Shown here: piece after piece, positions 33,682 to 40,906 of the stretch
Layout: each line of letters begins with the position of its first letter
How positions within the stretch are numbered: position 1 is the stretch's first letter
Assembly (NCBI RefSeq): GCF_041915215.1
Contig: NZ_JAYSBV010000004.1
Reading direction: 5' to 3' (one strand)
DNA length: 64,000 nt
Source: Zoogloea sp021286885
GTDB lineage: Bacteria; Pseudomonadota; Gammaproteobacteria; Burkholderiales; Rhodocyclaceae
Position numbers and translations under genes: made by a program
Notes under the pieces: model-generated
The model's database searches: none
What the model was told of the DNA's origin: nothing
What the model saw: the letters and a program-made list of their open reading frames with translations, nothing else

Positions 33682-34959
33682 TCAGGCGTACTTGATGGGC
33701 TGCAGCTCGGCCTGGCGCGGGATCATCAGCGCCTGGCTGTTATCCACGATCACCAGCTCCAGACCCTTGGCCTGTTTCTGCCATTGGCCGGCCACCAGCG
33801 GGGTTTTGCTCACATTGGGCACCGGCCCGGTACTGAAATTGACCGGCCCGACAATGGTGTTCATCCTGGTGGCGGCAATCGCATCCCGAATCGCTTCGGG
33901 GCTTTTCTGGCCTGCCCGCTTGAGCACATCCACCGCTACTTCAAACAACGAATGCTTGAAGCCCAGGGGCATGGTCCACACCTTGCCGGTGGCCGCCGTG
34001 TAGGCCTCGGCCAGCTGGCGCGAAGAGGCCCCAGTGAGGCTGGAGCTGAAGGGGTGAGCGGGGCTCCACATGAGTTCCACCGTGAGCCCGTGGGCGCGCT
34101 CGCCAAATGCGCCAATCGCCGCCGGGAATTCAGTCGCCTTGGCCACCGTCACGATCTTGGGGCGAAAACCCTGCTGGCCGGCCTGATTCCAGAAATTGGC
34201 AAAGTCCGGCGGCGGCACCACGCCCGTGACGATCTCGGCGCCAGTTTTCTTAAACTCTGAAATGAAAGACGAAAAATCATTAATGGGCGACTGAAACCGG
34301 CCCCGATCCACCACTTTGAACCCCTTGGCCGCCAGCACCGACGGGAAGCCGCGCTTGGCGTCGCCCCAGGCATTGCCGTCTTCATCATTGGGCCACAGGG
34401 CACCCACGGTGCGGGAGGTGGGAATCTGGCCCCACAGGCTGGAGAAGGTGGCGATGATGTCCTCCAGCCCCCAGAAGAAATGGTAGGTCCAGTCAAAACC
34501 TTTTTTCGGATCGCCCTTGCGCCCGAAGAAATAGGGCTGCCAGGGGGCATCATTGGTGATGCAGGGCACGCCGTTCAATTCGCACTGGTCGGCCACCGGA
34601 TTGGTGGTGGCGGGCGTCGCGGAGGCCACCACGATATCCACCTTGTCGCGCAGGATCAGCTCGGCGGCGGCAGAGGCGGCCTTGTTGGGATTGGACTGGG
34701 AATCCTTGTACACAATCTCCACGGCGTAGCGCTTGCCACCGGTGACAATCCCGCCCGCCAGGGCCTTGCGCACTTGTTCCAGCACAAAGCGGTCGGGCTC
34801 GGCGAAGGCTGCCAGGGGGCCGGTCTGGGGGCTCACGAAACCGATCTTGAAGGTATCGCCACCCGCAGCGCGCACCCAGGGCGCACCCACGCCCAGGGCG
34901 GATACCGACGCAGCGGCCCCCGCCTTGAGCAGGGTACGGCGTGTCATGCTCACGGTCAT
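33682..34959 (-). CDS. ABC transporter substrate-binding protein, LivK-like, Tat signal
   Basis: The 425-residue periplasmic binding protein delivers substrate to the LivHMGF-type transporter. The N-terminus MTVSMTRRTLLKAGAAAS has a twin-arginine motif (TRRTLLK), a weak hydrophobic core and a likely cleavage after VRA near residue 31. Tat export implies folding before export. The mature part starts IGFVSPQTGPLAAFAEPD, a LivK/Peripla_BP_6 pattern, and contains ASATPATTNPVADQCE. AGGAG lies six bases before the ATG. It is the first gene of the leftward operon, divergent from the LysR gene. Aromatic acids are a more likely ligand than leucine in this context. Confidence 0.9.
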   Translation of the reverse strand: MTVSMTRRTLLKAGAAASVSALGVGAPWVRAAGGDTFKIGFVSPQTGPLAAFAEPDRFVLEQVRKALAGGIVTGGKRYAVEIVYKDSQSNPNKAASAAAELILRDKVDIVVASATPATTNPVADQCELNGVPCITNDAPWQPYFFGRKGDPKKGFDWTYHFFWGLEDIIATFSSLWGQIPTSRTVGALWPNDEDGNAWGDAKRGFPSVLAAKGFKVVDRGRFQSPINDFSSFISEFKKTGAEIVTGVVPPPDFANFWNQAGQQGFRPKIVTVAKATEFPAAIGAFGERAHGLTVELMWSPAHPFSSSLTGASSRQLAEAYTAATGKVWTMPLGFKHSLFEVAVDVLKRAGQKSPEAIRDAIAATRMNTIVGPVNFSTGPVPNVSKTPLVAGQWQKQAKGLELVIVDNSQALMIPRQAELQPIKYA

Positions 34960-35008
34960 TTTTGTCTCCTGATTCTTTTTAGTGTTTAATGGTCAGCCCG
35001 CCGTTTTT

Positions 35009-35037
35009 ATTGCTGCATCGCAATAGAAATTGCTGCA
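35009..35037. repeat. Direct repeat in the livK-type leader
   Basis: ATTGCTGCA occurs at 35009-35017 and 35029-35037, exactly 20 bases apart, and a complementary GCAAT/ATTGC pair (35020-35033) lies between them. The spacing of two helical turns on one DNA face is what a regulator site would show. It lies about 50-80 bases upstream of the livK-type start codon. Confidence 0.45.
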
Positions 35038-35164
35038 ATGCAGTAGCGAGATGCCCGGGTGCCAATTCCGCCGAAACCCTGCTTTTTGGAGGGACACGAC
35101 TCAGGCACGGCAGAATGTTCGTCCCGGGAGGCGGCGGGTGTCCAATATCCTTTTTATCTGCAAC

Positions 35165-35181
35165 TATACCGGGGAGGTATA
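35165..35181. promoter_or_regulatory. Predicted operator ATAC-N7-GTAT at the lysR start
   Basis: TATACC-GGGGA-GGTATA is a perfect inverted repeat of 6+5+6 bases. It contains ATAC-N7-GTAT, the published recognition pattern of BenM and CatM. Its right arm overlaps the ribosome-binding GGGGAGG and ends one base before the lysR ATG. Binding would therefore block lysR expression and could also control the divergent transporter operon. A second copy lies at 36095. Confidence 0.75.
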
Positions 35182-35182
35182 A

Positions 35183-36079
35183 ATGGAGCTGCGCCAGCTC
35201 AGGTACTTCGAAGCCGTCGCCAGCACCCTCAACTTCAGCCGGGCGGCGGAGCTGCTGCACATCGCCCAGCCGCCCCTGTCGCGCCAGATCCAGCAGCTCG
35301 AAGAAGAGCTTGGGGTGCTGCTACTGGACCGCAGCTCGCGCCCCATGAAACTCACCAACGCGGGCGTGTTCTTCTACGACCAGACGGTGCAGGTGCTGGC
35401 CCGCCTCAAGGAAATCCAGAAAGCCACCCGGCGCATTGGCCAGGAGGGTTCCCGCTGGATGGGCATCGGCTTCGTGCCCTCCACCCTCTACGGCTTTCTG
35501 CCCAACGTGCTGCGCGAGTTTTCAGCCGAAAACGAGAACCTGGACATCACCCTCTCGGAGCTCACTTCAGTGCAGCAAGCCGAGGCCCTCAAGGCCGGGC
35601 GGATCGACATCGGTTTTGGCCGGCTGGCGATCCAGGACGAAGGCCTCGAAAATATCGTGCTCACCGAAGAGCCGTTGGTGGTGGCGATTCCCGCCCACAG
35701 CCCCCTGGCCGAACACCCCATCCTGAGCCTGCGGGAGCTCACCAGCGAGACCCTGCTGCTCTACCCGGCCACGCCCCGCCCGAGCTTTGCCGACCAGGTG
35801 CTGCGCCAGTTCAAGGTGCGCGGTCACGAAGTGCGCAAAACCTACGAAACCAACGGCCTGCAGACCGCCGTGGGGCTGGTGGCGGCCGGCATGGGCGTGA
35901 CCCTGGTGCCGGCCTCGGTCCAGCGCCTGCGCCGGGATGACGTGCTCTACCGCCCCCTCTCCGACGAGGGGCTGACCTCGCCCCTGCTGATGACGCTCAG
36001 GGCCGGCGACATGAGCGGCCACGTCCAAAAATTCCGCGCCAAGATCAGCGCCACCCTGGCCGGCCTCCCGCCCGCCTGA
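35183..36079 (+). CDS. LysR-family regulator, BenM/CatM subgroup
   Basis: The 298-residue regulator begins MELRQLRYFEAVASTLNFSR, with helix-turn-helix RAAELLHIAQPPLSRQIQQL followed by EEELGVLLLDR. QPPLSRQIQ and the following FFYDQ stretch are typical of the BenM/CatM/CatR subgroup that senses aromatic catabolites such as cis,cis-muconate. The effector domain has IGFGRLAI and GLVAAGMGVTLVPAS. It lies between the divergent uptake/hydratase operon and the catechol 2,3-dioxygenase operon, with one ATAC-N7-GTAT palindrome on each side. It probably activates both arms and represses itself. The effector here is unknown; a meta-pathway intermediate or the ring substrate is plausible. Confidence 0.92.
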   Translation: MELRQLRYFEAVASTLNFSRAAELLHIAQPPLSRQIQQLEEELGVLLLDRSSRPMKLTNAGVFFYDQTVQVLARLKEIQKATRRIGQEGSRWMGIGFVPSTLYGFLPNVLREFSAENENLDITLSELTSVQQAEALKAGRIDIGFGRLAIQDEGLENIVLTEEPLVVAIPAHSPLAEHPILSLRELTSETLLLYPATPRPSFADQVLRQFKVRGHEVRKTYETNGLQTAVGLVAAGMGVTLVPASVQRLRRDDVLYRPLSDEGLTSPLLMTLRAGDMSGHVQKFRAKISATLAGLPPA

Positions 36080-36094
36080 AACCGGCCTGCGCAC

Positions 36095-36111
36095 TATACC
36101 GCCCTGGTATA
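36095..36111. promoter_or_regulatory. Predicted operator ATAC-N7-GTAT upstream of dmpB
   Basis: TATACC-GCCCT-GGTATA repeats the arms of the site at 35165 exactly (also sharing the flanking AC before TATACC) with a different five-base core. This is what binding by the same dimer predicts. It lies 16 bases after the lysR stop and 224 bases before dmpB. TTGACC at 36132-36137 could be a -35 box; then the operator centre would be near -65, the usual LysR recognition position. Confidence 0.72.
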
Positions 36112-36142
36112 GGAGCCAACTTCTTCAGTATTTGACCCGCAC

Positions 36143-36195
36143 CCCGATTGGCCCGACCATAGCCGCCAGCGCTATCGGGCCAATCGGGTTTTGTT
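36143..36195 (+). terminator. Strong terminator hairpin between lysR and dmpB
   Basis: CCCGATTGGCCCGA (36143-36156) and TCGGGCCAATCGGG (36175-36188) are a perfect 14-base inverted repeat, with an inner TAGC/GCTA pair in the 18-base loop. TTTTGTTGTT follows. It should end lysR transcripts. If the dmpB promoter lies upstream it would also act as an attenuator. Confidence 0.82.
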
Positions 36196-36334
36196 GTTCA
36201 GTTTATGCATTCCCGTATTTGGCCCGTCGCGTAAAAACAATAAAAGGCCGGGCCGCCATGGGGAAATAAACGCCGATTTACGTCCCTTAACCACCGGCCC
36301 ATGGAGCGTCCCTATTCACCAAAGGAGGTTGGCC

Positions 36335-37261
36335 ATGGCCATGACCGGAGTGCTTCGCCCGGGTCACACCCAGCTACGGGTGCTGGATCTGGAAGAGTCA
36401 GTTAATTTCTACAAGAACGTGATGGGCCTGGTGGAAACCGGGCGGGACAAATCGGGCCGGGTGTATTTCAAGTGCCACGATGAGCGCGACCACAACAGCC
36501 TGGTGCTGCGCGAAGCCGACCGGGCCGGGATGGATCATTACGCGTTCAAGGTGCTGAACCGGGAAACCCTGCAGCGCCTGGATTCGGATCTGCGCGCCTA
36601 CGGCATCCACACCGAGCGCATTCCTGCCGGCGAGATGCTGGAAACCGGTGAGCGCATCCAGTTCGAGGCCCCCACCGGCCACATCTTCGAGCTGTACGCC
36701 GACAAGACCGAAGTGGGCGACGGGCTGGGCTACCTGAACCCGGACGTGATCATCGAAGACCGCAAGGGCATTTCGCCCCTGCGCCTGGATCACTGGCAGA
36801 TCCACGGGGGCGACCTGGACGGCAGCCGCGACCTGTTCGTAAACGTGCTGGGCTTCAGCGTGGTGGAGCGGATCGTGGCCAAGGATGGCAAGACCGATCT
36901 GGCGGTGTGGCTGAGCTGTTCGATCAAGGCCCACGACATCGCCTTCGTGCGCGACGAGCGGGACAACACCCTGCACCACGCCGCCTATCTGCTGGAGAGC
37001 TGGGATCACGTGCTGCGCACCGCCGATCTGATGTCGAAAAAACGCGTCTCCATCGACATCGGCCCCCTGCGCCACGGGATTACCCGGGGGACCACGATTT
37101 ATGCCTTCGACCCCTCGGGCAACCGCTTCGAAACCTTCTGCGGTGGCTACAACTTCTATCCGGACATGAAGCCCTACGTCTGGACCGAAGAAGAGATGGG
37201 GGCCGCCGTGTTCTATCACACCCGCACCCTCAACGAGCGCTTCCTGACCGTCGTGACCTAA
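36335..37261 (+). CDS. dmpB: Catechol 2,3-dioxygenase
   Basis: This extradiol dioxygenase opens catechol next to the two hydroxyls to give 2-hydroxymuconic semialdehyde. The 308-residue protein aligns end to end with XylE/DmpB (307 residues) and begins MAMTGVLRPGHTQLRVLDLE. Fe(II) ligands are visible as His153 (RLDHWQIHGGD), His214/215 (TLHHAAYLLESW) and Glu266 (GNRFETFCGG). The C-terminal FYHTRTLNERFLTVVT is also conserved. The start at 36335 has AAAGGAGG six bases upstream; longer frames to 36191 run over the leader. No XylT/DmpQ-type ferredoxin gene, used to reactivate the enzyme, accompanies it. Confidence 0.96.
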   Translation: MAMTGVLRPGHTQLRVLDLEESVNFYKNVMGLVETGRDKSGRVYFKCHDERDHNSLVLREADRAGMDHYAFKVLNRETLQRLDSDLRAYGIHTERIPAGEMLETGERIQFEAPTGHIFELYADKTEVGDGLGYLNPDVIIEDRKGISPLRLDHWQIHGGDLDGSRDLFVNVLGFSVVERIVAKDGKTDLAVWLSCSIKAHDIAFVRDERDNTLHHAAYLLESWDHVLRTADLMSKKRVSIDIGPLRHGITRGTTIYAFDPSGNRFETFCGGYNFYPDMKPYVWTEEEMGAAVFYHTRTLNERFLTVVT

Positions 37262-37268
37262 CGGCCTG

Positions 37269-37351
37269 CGGGCAGCGCCACCGGCTGCCCGTCCCCCTTA
37301 CCTGTCGCATTCCAACCGCCTGCCCTGCCCCACCTTGATCGGTGGGGGCAG
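37269..37351 (+). other. Two hairpins in the dmpB-dmpF gap
   Basis: CGGGCAGC (37269-37276) pairs with GCTGCCCG (37284-37291). CTGCCCCACC (37325-37334) pairs with GGTGGGGGCAG (37341-37351) with one bulged G. Neither has a T-run, so they more likely set mRNA stability or processing between the abundant dioxygenase and the rest of the operon than stop transcription. Confidence 0.55.
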
Positions 37352-37382
37352 CGGGCGACCTTTACCCGAAATGGACGTTGCA

Positions 37383-38306
37383 ATGAGCCAAAAGATCAGA
37401 TGTGCCCTCATCGGGCCCGGCAATATTGGTACCGACCTGCTCTACAAACTCCAGCGCAGCCCGGTGCTGGAGCCCGTGTGGATGGTCGGGATCGACCCCG
37501 ACTCGGAGGGCCTCGCCCGCGCCCGGGAAATGGGCCTGAAAACCACCGCCCAAGGGGTGGACGGGCTGCTGCCGCATGTTCTGGCCGACAACATCCAGAT
37601 CGCGTTTGATGCCACCTCCGCCTATGTGCACGCCGAAAACAGCCGCAAGCTGAACGAACTCGGGGTGCTGATGATCGACCTCACCCCCGCCGCCATCGGC
37701 CCCTACTGCGTACCGCCGGTGAACCTCAAGGCACACGTGGGCCAGGGCGAGATGAATGTGAACATGGTCACCTGTGGCGGCCAAGCCACCATCCCCATGG
37801 TGGCGGCCGTGTCCCGGGTGCAGAGCGTGCAGTACGGCGAGATCGTCGCCACGGTGTCCAGCAAGTCTGCCGGCCCCGGCACGCGCAAGAACATCGACGA
37901 ATTCACCCGCACCACCTCGGGCGCGGTGCAGAAGGTGGGCGGCGCCCGCCAGGGTAAGGCCATCATCATCCTGAACCCAGCCGATCCCCCGCTCATGATG
38001 CGCGACACGGTGCATTGCCTCACCGATGAAACACCGGATCAGGAACGCATCACCGCATCGGTCCACCAGATGCTGGCCGAAGTGCAGAAATACGTGCCCG
38101 GCTACCGGCTGGTGAACGGCCCGGTGTTCGATGGCAACCGGGTGTCCATCTTCCTGGAAGTTGAGGGCCTGGGCGACTACCTGCCCAAGTACGCGGGCAA
38201 CCTGGACATCATGACGGCGGCCGCAGCGCGCACCGCCGAGATGTTTGCCGAAGAAATCATCGCGGGCCGCCTGGATCTCCAGGCCCGCATTGCAGCCACT
38301 GTCTGA
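37383..38306 (+). CDS. dmpF: Acetaldehyde dehydrogenase (acylating)
   Basis: The 307-residue enzyme converts acetaldehyde, CoA and NAD+ to acetyl-CoA, receiving acetaldehyde by channelling from the aldolase DmpG. The N-terminus MSQKIRCALIGPGNIGTDLL contains the NAD-binding glycine motif. The catalytic Cys is Cys131 in NMVTCGGQATIP, matching Cys132 of DmpF. IDEFTRTTSGAVQKVGGA and the C-terminal FLEVEGLGDYLPKYAGNLD are family features. I chose the ATG at 37383 from homology. It precedes dmpG by 13 bases, the normal order for this bifunctional complex. Confidence 0.95.
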   Translation: MSQKIRCALIGPGNIGTDLLYKLQRSPVLEPVWMVGIDPDSEGLARAREMGLKTTAQGVDGLLPHVLADNIQIAFDATSAYVHAENSRKLNELGVLMIDLTPAAIGPYCVPPVNLKAHVGQGEMNVNMVTCGGQATIPMVAAVSRVQSVQYGEIVATVSSKSAGPGTRKNIDEFTRTTSGAVQKVGGARQGKAIIILNPADPPLMMRDTVHCLTDETPDQERITASVHQMLAEVQKYVPGYRLVNGPVFDGNRVSIFLEVEGLGDYLPKYAGNLDIMTAAAARTAEMFAEEIIAGRLDLQARIAATV

Positions 38307-38319
38307 AGGAGCACCCACC

Positions 38320-39351
38320 ATGGACCTGCGCGGCACCAAGATCCGTCTGCATGACATGACCCTGCGCGACGGGATGCACCCCAAGCGCCACCTGATGAGC
38401 CTAGAGCAGATGCAAAGCATCGCCCAGGGCCTGGACCGGGCGGGGGTTCCCCTCATCGAAGTCACCCACGGCGACGGCCTGGGCGGCTCCTCGGTGAATT
38501 ACGGCTTCCCGGCCCATTCCGACGAAGAATACCTGGGCGCGGTGATCCCGCTGATGAAGCAGGCCAGAGTTTCTGCCCTGCTGCTGCCCGGCATCGGCAC
38601 CGTGGATCACATCCGGATGGCCCACGCGCTGGGGGTGAGCACCCTGCGCGTAGCCACCCACTGCACCGAGGCCGACGTCTCAGAACAGCACATCGGCATG
38701 GCCCGCCAACTGGGCATGGACACGGTGGGCTTTCTGATGATGAGCCACATGAACAGCGCCGAAGGCCTGGTCAAACAAGCCCGCCTGATGGAAGGCTACG
38801 GCGCCCACTGCATCTACGTGACCGACTCGGCGGGCTACATGCTGCCCGGCGATGTGCGTGAGAAGCTGGGCGCGGTGCGCGCCGCCCTCAAGCCCGAAAC
38901 CGAGCTGGGTTTCCATGGCCACCACAACCTGGCCATGGGGGTTGCCAACTCGATTGCCGCCATTGAAGCCGGCGCAACCCGCATCGACGCAGCCGCCGCC
39001 GGCCTGGGTGCGGGTGCGGGCAACACCCCCATGGAAGTGCTGGTGGCCGTGTGTGCGCGGATGGGCATCGAAACCGGAGTGGATGTGTTCGGCATCCAGG
39101 ACGTGGCCGAAGACCTGGTGGTGCCCATCATGGATTTCCCGATCCGCTGCGACCGGGACGCCCTCACCCTGGGCTATGCGGGCGTGTATGGCTCCTTCCT
39201 ACTGTTTGCCAAGCGCGCCGAAAAGAAATACGGCGTGCCCGCCCGGGAAATCCTGGTGGAGATGGGCCGGCGCGGCATGGTCGGCGGCCAGGAGGACATG
39301 ATCGAAGACACCGCCCTGACCCTCGCCAAGGCCCAGGGAGTGTACGCATGA
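38320..39351 (+). CDS. dmpG: 4-hydroxy-2-oxovalerate aldolase
   Basis: The 343-residue metal-dependent aldolase cleaves 4-hydroxy-2-oxovalerate to pyruvate and acetaldehyde and passes the latter to DmpF. It belongs to the HMGL-like TIM-barrel family, shown by IRLHDMTLRDGMHPKRH with the metal-binding Asp17 and catalytic Arg16/His20. The other metal ligands are His in GFHGHHNLAMGVAN. The C-terminal interaction domain for DmpF is present (length normal). GAAGGAG lies upstream of the ATG at 38320. Its stop overlaps the start of the decarboxylase gene (ATGA). Confidence 0.96.
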   Translation: MDLRGTKIRLHDMTLRDGMHPKRHLMSLEQMQSIAQGLDRAGVPLIEVTHGDGLGGSSVNYGFPAHSDEEYLGAVIPLMKQARVSALLLPGIGTVDHIRMAHALGVSTLRVATHCTEADVSEQHIGMARQLGMDTVGFLMMSHMNSAEGLVKQARLMEGYGAHCIYVTDSAGYMLPGDVREKLGAVRAALKPETELGFHGHHNLAMGVANSIAAIEAGATRIDAAAAGLGAGAGNTPMEVLVAVCARMGIETGVDVFGIQDVAEDLVVPIMDFPIRCDRDALTLGYAGVYGSFLLFAKRAEKKYGVPAREILVEMGRRGMVGGQEDMIEDTALTLAKAQGVYA

Positions 39352-40136
39352 AGCTGGATACCAAGACCATCGCCGGCCTCGCCGAGCACCTGGAAAACTG
39401 CCAGCTGGAGGCCCGGGATACCCTCAAGATCACCGAGCAGCACCCGGAACTGGACTGGGATGACGCGTATGCGATTCAGGACGAGATTCTGCGCCGCAAG
39501 CTCGCCCGGGGCGGTCGCCTGATCGGGGTGAAAGCCGGCCTGACCTCCCACGCCAAGATGAAGCAGATGGGCGTCAGTACCCCCGTGTTTGGCTTCGTGA
39601 TGGAGGATTACCTGGTGCCCGACGGGGGCGAAGTGGCCACCCAGGCCCTGATCCACCCCAAGGTGGAGCCGGAGCTTGCCTTCATCCTGGGCAAGCCGCT
39701 CAAGGGGCCGGGCTGCCATGTGGGCCATGTGCTGGCTGCCACTGATTACATTCTGCCCGGCATCGAGGTGATCGACAGCCGCTACCGGGATTTCAAGTTC
39801 GACCTGAAAAGCGTGGTGGCCGACAACACCTCGGCAGCGAAATTCGTGATCGGCGGCGCCCCCGCCAGCCCGGTGGGCATCGACCTCTCGACCCTGGGCG
39901 TGGTGATGGAGAAAAACGGCGAGCCGGTGGCCTTCGGGGCCGGGGCCGCCGTGCTGGGCAACCCGGCCACTGCGGTCGCCATGCTGGCCAACCACCTGGG
40001 CGCCCGGGGCCAGGAGATTCCGGCCGGCGCCATCATCCTGTCGGGCGGCATCACCGAAGCCATTGCCGTTGCAGCCGGCGACACGGTGACGCTGCGCGTT
40101 CATGGGCTGGGCAGTACCAGCCTGCGCTTCAACTAA
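39348..40136 (+). CDS. dmpH: 4-oxalocrotonate decarboxylase
   Basis: The 262-residue enzyme removes CO2 from 2-oxo-3-hexenedioate (4-oxalocrotonate keto form) to give 2-hydroxypenta-2,4-dienoate. It is an FAH-superfamily decarboxylase of the DmpH/XylI type. Features are WDDAYAIQDEILRRKLARG, GVKAGLTSHAKMKQMGVS, metal-binding Glu in HPKVEPELAFILG, and IEVIDSRYRDFKFDL. The four-base overlap with dmpG and the tautomerase gene 18 bases downstream fit the G-H-I order of dmp/xyl lower operons. A paralogue lies at 27608 in the leftward operon. Confidence 0.93.
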   Translation: MKLDTKTIAGLAEHLENCQLEARDTLKITEQHPELDWDDAYAIQDEILRRKLARGGRLIGVKAGLTSHAKMKQMGVSTPVFGFVMEDYLVPDGGEVATQALIHPKVEPELAFILGKPLKGPGCHVGHVLAATDYILPGIEVIDSRYRDFKFDLKSVVADNTSAAKFVIGGAPASPVGIDLSTLGVVMEKNGEPVAFGAGAAVLGNPATAVAMLANHLGARGQEIPAGAIILSGGITEAIAVAAGDTVTLRVHGLGSTSLRFN

Positions 40137-40154
40137 AACCTTAGGGAGAACTCC

Positions 40155-40346
40155 ATGCCGTTTGCTCAGATTTACATGATCGAAGGTCGTAGCGAAGAAC
40201 AGAAACGGGCCGTGATCGAAAAGGTCAGCCAGGCCCTGGTGGACGCGGTCGGCGCGCCCAAGGAGGCCATTCGGGTCTGGATTCAGGAAGTGCCCAAGAC
40301 CAACTGGGGCATCGCTGGCCAGACCGCCAAGGACCTGGGTCGCTGA
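40155..40346 (+). CDS. dmpI: 4-oxalocrotonate tautomerase
   Basis: The 63-residue enzyme isomerises 2-hydroxymuconate to 2-oxo-3-hexenedioate. After Met removal the N-terminal catalytic base is Pro1 (MPFAQIYMIEGRSEEQ). The substrate-binding Arg11 and Arg39 of the family are both present at the right positions (EGRS and EAIRVW). The size is the canonical 62 residues plus Met. A GGGAGA element precedes the ATG. It ends the rightward catabolic operon, with a terminator 60 bases downstream. Confidence 0.96.
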   Translation: MPFAQIYMIEGRSEEQKRAVIEKVSQALVDAVGAPKEAIRVWIQEVPKTNWGIAGQTAKDLGR

Positions 40347-40407
40347 CGCGTCCTCAGGGGGCTGAACGGCAGGCCCTGCCCGGCGGCAGCGTGGCCTGTG
40401 CGTGTTT

Positions 40408-40441
40408 CGGGAGCTCGGACATTCCGGGTTCCCGTTTTTTT
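40408..40441 (+). terminator. Terminator after dmpI
   Basis: CGGGA (40408-40412) pairs with TCCCG (40430-40434), with an inner CGGA/TCCG stem (40416-40419 and 40423-40426) and small internal bulges, followed by seven T. It closes the dmpB-to-dmpI operon just before the convergent PilZ gene. Confidence 0.75.
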
Positions 40442-40452
40442 ATGGGTGGGCT

Positions 40453-40758
40453 TTATGCCAGCACTTCCAGAATCTGCACCCCAATCTCGAACACGTCCCC
40501 ATCCAGCGGGTGGCAGCGCTTAACCTGGACTCGGGCGTGCATGGGCGCAAAGCCGCCGTGGGAGGGTGGGCGCAGCATCAGTTCGAATTCTTCGTCCATA
40601 CGTGGCACGTAATGGGAGTGAATGGTCATCCCACCCACCCCCAGCTCCACGCATACGCTGGCAATCGGGATGGGCTCGCCGGGCAACAGTAAATCCAGCT
40701 CGCAGCCGATGGGGATGGGAATGCGGATTGCGCTGCGCCGCTCCGGAAGTCGATCCAC
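40453..40758 (-). CDS. PilZ-domain protein, putative c-di-GMP receptor
   Basis: The 101-residue protein starts (GTG) MDRLPERRSAIRIPIPIG. The RRSAIR stretch fits the RxxxR motif of PilZ, and VELGVGGMTIHSHYVP is the second motif region, where (D/N)xSxxG is degraded to ELGVGG. A beta-barrel-like C-terminal part ends RVQVKRCHPLDGDVFEIGV. GTG at 40758 is preferred because AGGAG lies seven bases upstream; the frame is open further to 40848 but without coding character. The gene follows the flagellar cluster, so it may link c-di-GMP to motility. Loss of the Asp/Ser in motif 2 could weaken ligand binding. Confidence 0.72.
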   Translation of the reverse strand: MDRLPERRSAIRIPIPIGCELDLLLPGEPIPIASVCVELGVGGMTIHSHYVPRMDEEFELMLRPPSHGGFAPMHARVQVKRCHPLDGDVFEIGVQILEVLA

Positions 40759-40906
40759 GGGAGGACTCCTGTACACAATTGATTTAAACAGACTCCAAAT
40801 TACGCGCCGGCACACGCCCCCGCAAGGCTCAGAGCAGCTTGCAGGCAAATGAAATCCCGTTCAAATCAACAAGGTATCAGCCCCCTTAAAAGCAACCGAT
40901 CAGTGC

